Source: Azospira restricta
GTDB lineage: Bacteria; Pseudomonadota; Gammaproteobacteria; Burkholderiales; Rhodocyclaceae
Assembly (NCBI RefSeq): GCF_016858125.1
Contig: NZ_CP064781.1
Coordinates: forward strand, 1,240,001-1,304,000
DNA: 64,000 nucleotides
Reading direction: 5' to 3'
Both the position numbers and the translations under genes were made by a program. Positions 36,309 to 51,113 of the stretch are shown here, piece by piece (within the stretch, counting starts at the first letter, position 1; each line of letters begins with the position of its first letter). The notes below the pieces were generated by a model. That model was not told the DNA's origin. It made no database searches and saw nothing but the letters and a program-made list of their open reading frames with translations.

Positions 36309-37601
36309 GTGGGCTTCCAACCTGTGTATGTGGTGGATGGCGCGCGCACGCCCTTCCTCAAGGCGAGGAACGCGCCCGGGCCGTTCGCGGCGAGCGACCT
36401 GGCGGTACAAGCCGGGCGCTCGCTGCTGACGCGGCAGCCGTTCCAGCCGTCCGACCTCGACGAAGTGATCCTCGGCTGCGCGGCGCCGTCGCCGGACGAA
36501 ACCAACATCGGACGCATGGTTGCGCTGCGCATGGGCTGCGGCCTCGACGTGCCGGGCTGGACGGTGATGCGCAACTGCGCCAGCGGCATGCAGGCGCTCG
36601 ACTCGGCGATGGCCAACATCCAGTCCGGCCGGTCGCAGCTGGTGCTGGCCGGCGGCGTCGATGCGCTGTCGCGCGCGCCGCTGCTGTACTCGGAGGCGAT
36701 GGTGCTGTGGTTCGCGCAGATGGCGCAGGCGCGCAGCACCGGCGCCAAGCTGAAGCAGTTCGCCAGGCTGCGCCCGGGCATGCTGCTGTCGCCGGTGATC
36801 GGCCTGATGAAGGGGCTGACCGACCCGGTCAATGGCCTGCTGATGGGGCAGACCGCCGAGAACTTGGCGTGGAAATTCGGCCTCTCCCGGCAGCAGATGG
36901 ACGAGTTCTCGGTGCGCAGCCACCTGCGCGCCGTCGCCGGACGCGCCGCCGGCCACTTCGGCGAAATCGTGCCGCTGGTCGACGACCAGGGCAACGTCTA
37001 TGCCGAGGACGACGGCGTCCGCCCGGATGCGAGCATGGCCGGCATGGCCAAGCTGAAGCCCTTCTTCGACAAGAAGTACGGCAACGTCACCGCCGCCAAC
37101 AGCTCGCAGATCACCGACGGTGCCGCCTGGCTGATCCTCGCCTCCGAAGCGGCGGTGAACAAGTGGAACCTGAACCCGCTCGGCCGCATCGTCGACAGCC
37201 AGTGGGCCGGGCTCGACCCCGCGCAGATGGGCCTCGGGCCGGTACATGCGGCGACGCCGATCCTGCAGCGCCATGGGCTGCGACTGAACGACCTCGACGC
37301 CTGGGAGATCAACGAGGCCTTCGCCGCGCAGGTGATGGCCTGCGTCGAGGCCTGGAAATCCGACGACTACTGCCGCGGGCAGCTCGGTCTGCCGGGCGCC
37401 CTCGGCGCACTCGACGAGGACAAGCTCAACGTCGATGGCGGTGCCGTTGCCATCGGCCACCCGGTCGGCGCCTCCGGCGCGCGCATCGTGTTGCACCTGC
37501 TGCACGTGTTGCGCGAACGGCAGGCGAAGCGTGGCATGGCGTCGATCTGCATCGGCGGCGGCCTCGGCGGCGCGATGCTGGTCGAGGCGACGGGGGGCTG
37601 A
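36309..37601 (+). CDS. acetyl-CoA C-acyltransferase (FadI-like thiolase)
   Basis: 430 residues; cleaves 3-ketoacyl-CoA in the last step of beta-oxidation. The nucleophile is Cys90 in MRNCASGMQALD, with the NEAFAAQ motif, His384 in AIGHPVGASG and Cys414 in CIGGGLG, the full thiolase catalytic set. The start is GTG 36309, 8 bp after AAAGGAG. The long form resembles FadI, the partner of FadJ, and a FadJ-like gene lies two genes downstream. Confidence 0.9.
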   Translation: MGFQPVYVVDGARTPFLKARNAPGPFAASDLAVQAGRSLLTRQPFQPSDLDEVILGCAAPSPDETNIGRMVALRMGCGLDVPGWTVMRNCASGMQALDSAMANIQSGRSQLVLAGGVDALSRAPLLYSEAMVLWFAQMAQARSTGAKLKQFARLRPGMLLSPVIGLMKGLTDPVNGLLMGQTAENLAWKFGLSRQQMDEFSVRSHLRAVAGRAAGHFGEIVPLVDDQGNVYAEDDGVRPDASMAGMAKLKPFFDKKYGNVTAANSSQITDGAAWLILASEAAVNKWNLNPLGRIVDSQWAGLDPAQMGLGPVHAATPILQRHGLRLNDLDAWEINEAFAAQVMACVEAWKSDDYCRGQLGLPGALGALDEDKLNVDGGAVAIGHPVGASGARIVLHLLHVLRERQAKRGMASICIGGGLGGAMLVEATGG

Positions 37602-37604
37602 GCG

Positions 37605-38549
37605 ATGCGCATCGGCGTCGTTGTCGATTCGTGTTGCGATCTGCCCAAGGAGTTCATCGATGCGCACGGGGTGGTCGTCATGCCGATCACGCTGCGCATC
37701 GGCGACACCCTCGTCGAGGACCGGCGCGATCCGGCGGAAACGCATGCCTTCTATGCGAAGCACCTGGACCGCAAGAGCGAGGATTTCGCCGAGTCGATCC
37801 CCTATTCGGTGCAGCAGATCGAATCCCTCTTCCTCGAGCGCCTCGTGCTCGACTATGACTACGTCTTCTGCCTGACCATCACCAGTGGCCGCAGTCCGAT
37901 CTACGACCACGCGATGCAGGCCTCGCGCACGATCCTCACCAAGTACAAGCAGATCCGTCGTCAGGCCGGCGTGCCGGAGCGTTTCGGCCTGGCGGTGCTG
38001 TCGTCGCGCAACATGTTCACCGGGCAGGCGGTGCTGGCCGCGGAGGCGATCCGGCTGATCCGCGCCGGCGGCACACCGAGCGAGATCGGTACCCGGCTGC
38101 GCGTGCTGGTCGACCAGACGCACACCTACATGGTGCCGGCCGACCTTTTCCATATCTACAAGCGGGCGTCGAAGAAGGGCGACAAGAGCATCGGCTGGGG
38201 GTCCTACACCTTGGGCTCGATGCTCGACGTGAAGCCGATCCTGCATTGCCATCAGGACGCGACCGGCCCGGTGGACAAGGTGCGCGGCTTCGAAGCCGGC
38301 GTCGAGCGGCTGTTCACCAAGGCCGCCGAGCGCGTCCGGCGCGGGCTGGAAGTCCCCTACGTCTGCATCAGCTATGGCGGTGCGCTCGACGCCGTGCCGA
38401 AGCTGCCGGGCTACGTTGCGCTGGCGCAGGCGGCACGCGAGCGGCAGGTCGACATCCTGCTGTCGCCGATGAGCAAGACCGCCGCCGTCAACGTCGGCCC
38501 CGGTGCGGTATCGCTGGCCTTTGCTGCAAGCGGCGCGGCCCTGCATTGA
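37605..38549 (+). CDS. DegV-family fatty-acid-binding protein
   Basis: 314 residues, starting 3 bp after the thiolase stop. The N-terminal MRIGVVVDSCCDLPKEFI and VVMPITLRIGD are typical of DegV/EDD proteins, as are TITSGRSPIYDHAMQA and the MSKTAAVNVGPGAVSLAF ending. DegV proteins bind a fatty acid in a buried pocket; in Gram-positives (FakB) they present it to the kinase FakA. Placement inside a beta-oxidation operon suggests carriage of free fatty acid or acyl intermediates. I saw no fakA-like gene in the window. Confidence 0.85.
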   Translation: MRIGVVVDSCCDLPKEFIDAHGVVVMPITLRIGDTLVEDRRDPAETHAFYAKHLDRKSEDFAESIPYSVQQIESLFLERLVLDYDYVFCLTITSGRSPIYDHAMQASRTILTKYKQIRRQAGVPERFGLAVLSSRNMFTGQAVLAAEAIRLIRAGGTPSEIGTRLRVLVDQTHTYMVPADLFHIYKRASKKGDKSIGWGSYTLGSMLDVKPILHCHQDATGPVDKVRGFEAGVERLFTKAAERVRRGLEVPYVCISYGGALDAVPKLPGYVALAQAARERQVDILLSPMSKTAAVNVGPGAVSLAFAASGAALH

Positions 38550-38560
38550 AAGAACAGGAA

Positions 38561-40475
<1,915 letters not shown>

Positions 40476-40483
<8 letters not shown>

Positions 40484-40874
40484 AGAACCTGTCCAGCTGC
40501 CGCAAGGCCAGCCCACGCTGCGCGTCATGCCGATGCCGGCGGACGTGAACCAGAACGGCGATGTCTTCGGTGGCTGGATCATGGCCCAGGTCGATGTGGC
40601 CGGCGCCATCCCCGCCATGCGGCGTGCCCGCGGCAGGGTGGCGACGGTGTCGGTCAACTCGTTCCTGTTCAAGCAACCGGTGTCGGTCGGTGATGTGGTG
40701 AGCTTCTACGCCGAAATCGTCGAAACCGGACGCACCTCGATCAAGGTAAACGTCGAGGTTTATGCCGAACGCAACCCAACCGATCCAGTGACGGTGAAAG
40801 TGACAGAGGCGACGCTGACCTATGTTGCGATTACCCAACAAGGGGTCAAGCGGGAATTGCCGAAGGTCGAGTAA
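40476..40874 (+). CDS. yciA: acyl-CoA thioesterase, YciA type
   Basis: 132-residue hotdog protein hydrolysing acyl-CoA. NQNGDVFGGWIMAQVDVAGA closely follows the YciA signature, and VSVNSFLFKQPVSVGDVV follows the second. It starts inside the 3' end of the FadJ-like gene (8-bp overlap), so translation is coupled. In this operon it may release CoA when beta-oxidation intermediates accumulate. Confidence 0.88.
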
Positions 40875-40971
40875 CGCTAGCCTTTCGCTGTTGTTTTTTT
40901 GTTTAATGCTGTTGTTAAAGTCGGAAGAAAACCATTTTCTAACGATAATTCAAGACTTAGGAGACCAAAGT

Positions 40972-42285
40972 ATGACCAAGGGGCTGACCATGCGCCTGAT
41001 TCCGGCGCTGATCATGGCAAGTTTCGCCGGCGTGGCAGGCGCGTCGGGCTTTGCGTTGCAGAACCAGACTGGCTCGGGCAACGGTACGGCATTTGCCGGG
41101 GCTGCGGCTGCGGCGGAAGATGCGGGTACGATCTATTTCAACCCGGCCGGTATGACCTATCTGCAGAAAGGTCACAACATCTCGGTTGGTGGCACGCTGC
41201 TGCGTCGCACGATCAACTTCGACGATGCCGGTACGGTTTCGAACTCGGGGCTTGCTCCGCTTCACAGCCCCCGCGACGATGGCGGCGATGCCGGCGGCCT
41301 GTCGCTGATCCCGTTCGGCTATTGGGCCTATTCGCTCTCTCCCGACCTGTGGGTCGGCGTCGGCGTGTCGCCGACCTTCGGCAACAAGACTGAATACGAT
41401 TTCGAGTTCACCGGCCGCAACGCCGGCTACTTCGCCGAGATCAAGCAGGTCAACATCAATCCGTCGATCGCCTTCAAGCTCAACGACAAGGTGTCGCTCG
41501 GCGCGGGGCTGAACATCGCCCACAATTCGACCCACTTCAAGCAAGGCGTGCCGCTGGCGGCCGGCCCTTTCCCAGCCAACAATTTCATCGACATCAAGGG
41601 TGACGACTGGGCGTATGGCTACAACCTCGGCGCCATGTTCCAGCTGTCGCCGAGCACCCGGGTCGGCCTGACCTACCGCTCGGAAATCAAGTTCAAGCTG
41701 GAGGGCGACTATGATGTCGCGACGGCGGTAGCTGCCGGCGGCAATGCCACGGCCGACCACAAGATCAAGGCGACGCTGAAGACCCCGGCGAGTGCCTCAC
41801 TGGCGGTGGCGCAGCAGCTGAGCGACCGCTGGGAGCTGCTGGGCGATATCACCTGGACCGAATGGAGCGTGGTCGACGACGTGATCCTCAAGATCAAGTC
41901 GAGCGGCACTTCGCTCGCCAAGCTTTCCTACAATTTCAAGGATACGTGGCGCGTCGGCCTCGGTGCCAACTACAAGTACAACGACCAGTGGAAGTTCCGC
42001 TTCGGCGTGGCGCACGACAAGTCGCCGGTGAAGTCGGCCCAGGACCGGACGATGACCCTGCCCGACTCCGACCGTACCTGGCTGTCTCTCGGCGCGAAGT
42101 ATCAGCTGTCGAAGGTCAGTTCGGTGGATTTCGGCTACTCGCACATCTTCTTCAAGGATGCGCGCACCAACCGCCGCGTGACGACGGGCTTCCCCGGTGC
42201 GGAGACGCTGCGGCAGACGGTCAACGGCAAGTGGGACAACAATACGGCAGACCTGCTGTCGGTCCAGTACAACCACACGTTCTGA
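40972..42285 (+). CDS. fadL: outer-membrane long-chain fatty acid transporter, FadL family
   Basis: 437 residues. A signal peptide (about 1-24) ends near VAGASG, and the mature protein begins with the FadL-type hatch segment SGFALQNQTGSGNGTAFAG. The hallmark NPAGMTYL follows at about residue 60. The C-terminus ends in a Phe (QYNHTF), as in outer-membrane beta-barrels. Start ATG 40972 follows TTAGGAG. It takes up hydrophobic substrates, consistent with the upstream operon. A 97-bp AT-rich gap precedes it and a strong terminator follows. Confidence 0.92.
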   Translation: MTKGLTMRLIPALIMASFAGVAGASGFALQNQTGSGNGTAFAGAAAAAEDAGTIYFNPAGMTYLQKGHNISVGGTLLRRTINFDDAGTVSNSGLAPLHSPRDDGGDAGGLSLIPFGYWAYSLSPDLWVGVGVSPTFGNKTEYDFEFTGRNAGYFAEIKQVNINPSIAFKLNDKVSLGAGLNIAHNSTHFKQGVPLAAGPFPANNFIDIKGDDWAYGYNLGAMFQLSPSTRVGLTYRSEIKFKLEGDYDVATAVAAGGNATADHKIKATLKTPASASLAVAQQLSDRWELLGDITWTEWSVVDDVILKIKSSGTSLAKLSYNFKDTWRVGLGANYKYNDQWKFRFGVAHDKSPVKSAQDRTMTLPDSDRTWLSLGAKYQLSKVSSVDFGYSHIFFKDARTNRRVTTGFPGAETLRQTVNGKWDNNTADLLSVQYNHTF

Positions 42286-42305
42286 CCGGACCAAGCCTTG
42301 TGAAG

Positions 42306-42333
42306 ACGGCGCCTGCGGGCGCCGTTTTTTTTT
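42306..42333 (+). terminator. intrinsic terminator after fadL
   Basis: ACGGCGCC/GGCGCCGT stem with a TGCG loop and a run of nine or more T (42325-42333), 20 bp after the fadL stop. It closes the first fatty-acid operon. Confidence 0.93.
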
Positions 42334-42345
42334 GCACATTTTTTC

Positions 42346-42373
42346 TTGACCTCCGGTTCAAACAACATATAAT
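42346..42373 (+). promoter_or_regulatory. promoter of the second beta-oxidation operon
   Basis: TTGACC (42346-42351), a 16-bp spacer and a perfect TATAAT (42368-42373), immediately after the fadL terminator. The palindromic operator starts at the last base of the -10. Confidence 0.78.
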
Positions 42374-42390
42374 TCAAACGTTCGTTTCAT
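42373..42390. promoter_or_regulatory. operator palindrome for the PsrA-like repressor (site 2)
   Basis: TTCAAACGTTCGTTTCAT: the same AAACG-NN-CGTTT palindrome as at 33055-33072, and in the same position relative to the -10. Repressor binding here would block promoter opening. The regulator assignment is inferred. Confidence 0.72.
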
Positions 42391-42447
42391 TCGGCGGCCG
42401 AGGTTCCGGCGGCCGGTGCGTAACGCCAATCCACAAAGGAGAACAGC

Positions 42448-44826
<2,379 letters not shown>

Positions 44827-44866
44827 GACGAGACGAGAGCGCGGCCACCGACTTCGTTGCTCCTCA

Positions 44867-44908
44867 CATTCGATGCTCACATACAAAAACGTATGCTCCG
44901 CTCGAATG
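44867..44908. repeat. imperfect inverted repeat between the two genes
   Basis: Outer arms CATTCGA/TCGAATG and inner arms CATAC/GTATG around an AAAAAC loop, separated by partly paired 6-base segments. It lies in the 144-bp gap before the thiolase gene. It could be a REP-like palindrome or an mRNA hairpin that tunes thiolase levels. No second copy was recognised in the window. Confidence 0.4.
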
Positions 44909-44970
44909 CTCCGGGGCGCCTCGCCGGTGACCGCTACTACGTCTCTTCAAACAGATTGGAGAACTGACAA

Positions 44971-46173
<1,203 letters not shown>

Positions 46174-46237
46174 ACGCGTCCCTCCGCGGGCTGCGGCGGC
46201 GACCGTCTCCTCGTCGCTGCGGCCCGCAACCTGCCCG

Positions 46238-46744
46238 ATGATTCCCGCTTTCTGGCGCCGACTTCCCGCCCGCTGGCGCCCCGCGCTGCTGCGCCACGGG
46301 CTCAACTGGTTCCCCGCCTACCGTGCGACCGGCGGCCGTATCGTGCACATCTCGGCCGACCTGAAGCGCGCTGTCGTCCGCCTGCCGCTGCGCCGCGCGA
46401 CCCGCAACGGCGCCGGCACGCTGTTCGGCGGCAGCCTCTACGCGGCGACCGATCCGATCTTCGCGCTGCTGCTCGCCGCCCATTTCGGACCGGACTGCAT
46501 CGTCTGGGACAAGGCGGCGGCGATCCGCTATCGCAAGCCGGGGCGCGAGGCGCTGACCGCCGAGTTCGTCGTCAGCGACGCCGATCTCGCTGCGGTCGGC
46601 CGGGCGCTGGCCGAGCAGGGCGCCTGCGACCGGACCTTCACTACCCGCTTCGTCGACGGCGCCGGGGTCGTCCATGCCGAGATCGAGAAAACGGTCTATA
46701 TCGCCCGCAAGGACCATTACAAGGGCCGCGTGGCGGAGCGCTGA
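46238..46744 (+). CDS. DUF4442-type hotdog-fold protein, possible thioesterase
   Basis: 168 residues. A hotdog fold is suggested by NGAGTLFGGSLYAATDPIFA, which resembles the acyl-CoA-binding helix region of thioesterases, and by the later DKAAAIRYRKPGREALTAEF strand pair. Family members are often next to fatty-acid genes, and here it follows the second thiolase by 64 bp. Substrate and activity are not established; I call it a probable acyl-CoA thioesterase-like protein. Confidence 0.72.
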   Translation: MIPAFWRRLPARWRPALLRHGLNWFPAYRATGGRIVHISADLKRAVVRLPLRRATRNGAGTLFGGSLYAATDPIFALLLAAHFGPDCIVWDKAAAIRYRKPGREALTAEFVVSDADLAAVGRALAEQGACDRTFTTRFVDGAGVVHAEIEKTVYIARKDHYKGRVAER

Positions 46745-46818
46745 TCCCCGCGTCGCGCACGCGCCGCGGCGCTGGCGTCTGGCATAATAGCCCGCGCCAT
46801 GAATACCATCCGCCGGCA

Positions 46819-47376
46819 ATGACTCTCGACGATCTCGCCCTCGGCTGGCGCGAGGCGCTGCTCGGCGTCGTCGCGCTGCTCGTGCTCTACGTCGGCGTCG
46901 TCGTCGTCCGCCTGCGGCGCCTGCGTGCGCCGGACCCGGTGCCATCACCGGAGGCGCCAGCGGCAGCGGTGCCGGCCCCCAGCGGCGAGCAGCTCGCCGC
47001 CGCCTACGTCGAACCGCCCTTTCCCTGGAACGAACCGCCCGACACGCCGGGCGACGACAGTCGTCTCGCCGCACTCGACGGCGAAGTGCTGGCGCTGCGC
47101 AACGAACTGTCGGCGCTGCGCGGCGAGCTGGCCTCGCTGCGCGAGGAGCTTCGCGACGAAGTCGCGCGCGTCAATGAGCGCGTGCAGGCGGCGCAGCATG
47201 TCGCGCCGATCTACGGCGACGCGATGCAGATGGCGCTCGCCGGCCACGACGCGGCGACCATCGCCGAGCGCTGCGGCGTCGCGCGCGCCGAGGCCGAGCT
47301 GGTGGTGGCGCTGATCCGCAACCGCGACGGCAGTGACGACGGCGACGATGCCGGGTCGATGATGAAGGAGCGCTAG
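46819..47376 (+). CDS. membrane-anchored coiled-coil protein, DUF2802 family
   Basis: 185 residues. One membrane segment lies at about 12-30 (LLGVVALLVLYVGVVVV), then a Pro/Ala-rich linker, a coiled coil at about 85-125 (repeated LRNELSALRGELASLREEL-type heptads), and a C-terminal helical DUF2802-like segment (YGDAMQMALAGHDAATIAER then VARAEAELVVALI). The function is unknown. It is followed after 7 bp by the SPOR gene, so an envelope role is plausible. A 7-codon reading frame (46799-46822) overlaps its start. Confidence 0.65.
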   Translation: MTLDDLALGWREALLGVVALLVLYVGVVVVRLRRLRAPDPVPSPEAPAAAVPAPSGEQLAAAYVEPPFPWNEPPDTPGDDSRLAALDGEVLALRNELSALRGELASLREELRDEVARVNERVQAAQHVAPIYGDAMQMALAGHDAATIAERCGVARAEAELVVALIRNRDGSDDGDDAGSMMKER

Positions 47377-47383
47377 GCACGCG

Positions 47384-48139
47384 ATGAGCCAGAACCAACA
47401 AGCCGTTGCCGACGAAGACGATCTGAAGCGCAAGCTGGTGCGCCGGGTCGCTTTCGCCGGTCTCCTGATCGCGATGCTGCTCGCCGCGCTCGCCTTCGTC
47501 GATTACCTCGGCCAGCCGGGGGAGGAGCCGGCGAGCTCGGGGCCGACCTTTAGCGCGCCGGTGCCGGTGGCGAAGAAAGAAGTGACGCAACCGGTGAAGC
47601 CGGCCGAGCCGGACGCGGCACCGGTCGCCCGCGAGACGGTGCCGGCGGCCGAGGCGACGGCGGCGCCGCCGTCGCCGGCAGCGACCGCCGACCTGCCGGT
47701 GCGCCCGGATGTGGCCGCGCAGCCGGCGCTGCCGCGCAGCGAGACGCGCTCCGTTGCGCCGCCGGCGCGGGCCGCGCGTCCGGTCGAGCCGGCGACGCCG
47801 GCGGAAGGCAGTGCCGCGGCGTCGTCGTCGTTGTCGCCGCCCCCCGAACGGGCTGCCGCGCCGCCGCCGGCGGCTACCGCAGCGCCGCTGCCGCCGGCGC
47901 CTCCGGCGCCGCCGCGCCTGTTCTCCGGCTATGCGGTGCAGGCCGGCGTCTTCGCCGATGTGCAGCACGCCGAGGAACTGCGCGCCAAGCTGACGCTCAA
48001 CGGCATCCCTTCCACGCTGGAGGCTCGCGTCCAGGTCGGCCCGTTCAAGACGCGCGAGGAGGCCGAGGCCGCCCGCCAGAAGCTGAAGGCGCTCGGCATC
48101 GACGGCATCCTGCTGCCCCCCAAGGGCGCCCGGCGCTGA
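47384..48139 (+). CDS. SPOR-domain membrane protein
   Basis: 251 residues. A membrane segment near the N-terminus (about 25-43, [18 protein letters not shown]) precedes a long Pro/Ala/Glu-rich linker to about residue 180. The C-terminal SPOR domain is [19 protein letters not shown] through [23 protein letters not shown] domains bind denuded glycan strands of septal peptidoglycan, so the protein probably acts at the division site. The linker is low complexity and highly GC-rich. It is co-directional with the DUF2802 gene. Confidence 0.88.
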   Translation: MSQNQQAVADEDDLKRKLVRRVAFAGLLIAMLLAALAFVDYLGQPGEEPASSGPTFSAPVPVAKKEVTQPVKPAEPDAAPVARETVPAAEATAAPPSPAATADLPVRPDVAAQPALPRSETRSVAPPARAARPVEPATPAEGSAAASSSLSPPPERAAAPPPAATAAPLPPAPPAPPRLFSGYAVQAGVFADVQHAEELRAKLTLNGIPSTLEARVQVGPFKTREEAEAARQKLKALGIDGILLPPKGARR

Positions 48140-48144
48140 CCCGC

Positions 48145-48489
48145 TCAGCCGCCGCTCGCCGCGGCCTCCTGCGCCTTCCTGATGCGGCGCGCGAAGACCG
48201 TCATCTCCTTCGCCGCCTGCACGTCGCCCTTCGCCTCGGCGACGCCGATCCCGGTCTCGTAGGCGGCCAGCGCCCCGGCCGCATCGCCGGCGTCGGCGAG
48301 CGCCTTGCCGAGCAGCTTCCACGCCGCCGAGAACTTCGGGTCGCGCTCGATTGCCTCACGGAAGCGCGCGGCGGCGGCTGCGGCGTCGCCCGCCTTGAGC
48401 AGCTCGTTGCCAAGCGAATAACGCAAGAGCGCGTTGTCGCGCGGGCCGCAGAGCAGCTTCTCCAGGTTGGCGATGATCTGCGCACTCAT
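48145..48489 (-). CDS. small tetratricopeptide-repeat protein
   Basis: 114 residues containing two TPR-like helix pairs ([20 protein letters not shown] and [20 protein letters not shown]). It is probably cytosolic, with no signal or membrane segment. Convergent with the SPOR gene and divergent from ridA (45 bp gap). TPRs mediate protein contacts; the partner is unknown. Confidence 0.78.
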   Translation of the reverse strand: MSAQIIANLEKLLCGPRDNALLRYSLGNELLKAGDAAAAAARFREAIERDPKFSAAWKLLGKALADAGDAAGALAAYETGIGVAEAKGDVQAAKEMTVFARRIRKAQEAAASGG

Positions 48490-48534
48490 TTAACATCTCC
48501 GTCTTTCAGTGGCTACCAGACAAGGGACAGCATT

Positions 48535-48917
48535 ATGGCAAAAACGATCATTTCCACCGCCGGCGCACCGGCCGCGATCGGCACTTACTCGCAGGCGGTG
48601 AAGGCCGGCGACACCGTCTACCTGTCCGGCCAGATCGGCCTCGACCCGCAGAGCGGGCAGCTGGTCGACGGCGTCGACGCGCAGATCGTGCGCGTCTTCG
48701 ACAACCTGAAGGCGGTTGCCGAAGCCGCCGGCGGCTCGCTCGCCGACGTCGTCAAGCTGAACGTCTTCCTCACCGACCTCGGCAACTTCGCCAAGGTGAA
48801 CGAGACGATGGCCAAGTATTTCCAGCAGCCGTACCCGGCGCGCGCCGCGGTCGGCGTCGCCTCGCTGCCGCGCGGCGCGCTGGTCGAGGCCGACGCGGTG
48901 ATGGTGCTCGGGCAGTA

Positions 48918-48918
<1 letters not shown>
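48535..48918 (+). CDS. ridA: RidA-family 2-iminobutanoate/2-iminopropanoate deaminase
   Basis: 127 residues. It hydrolyses reactive enamine/imine intermediates released by PLP enzymes. The family signature is seen in [20 protein letters not shown], and the catalytic arginine region in [19 protein letters not shown]. The stop overlaps the recG start by one base (TAATG). Confidence 0.93.
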
Positions 48919-50990
<2,072 letters not shown>

Positions 50991-51113
50991 GCAGCCGATA
51001 CCCTGCGGCCGCCGCTGGCATTCCCGGCAGGCGGGCGTTAAGGTGCGCGGCGACGGGTGCAGAACGGCACCGGACCAGAGACGAACAACAACGACACGCG
51101 GAGACATACAGCC

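Noticed and set aside
40875-40971. Separate promoter for fadL in the AT-rich gap after yciA
   Set aside because: GATAAT at 40944-40949 has no acceptable -35 at the right distance, and no PsrA-like palindrome is present; fadL may be read from upstream.
46783-46788. CATAAT as a -10 box before the DUF2802 gene
   Set aside because: The hexamer is reasonable but no -35 element is visible in the GC-rich sequence upstream, so it is not listed as a promoter.
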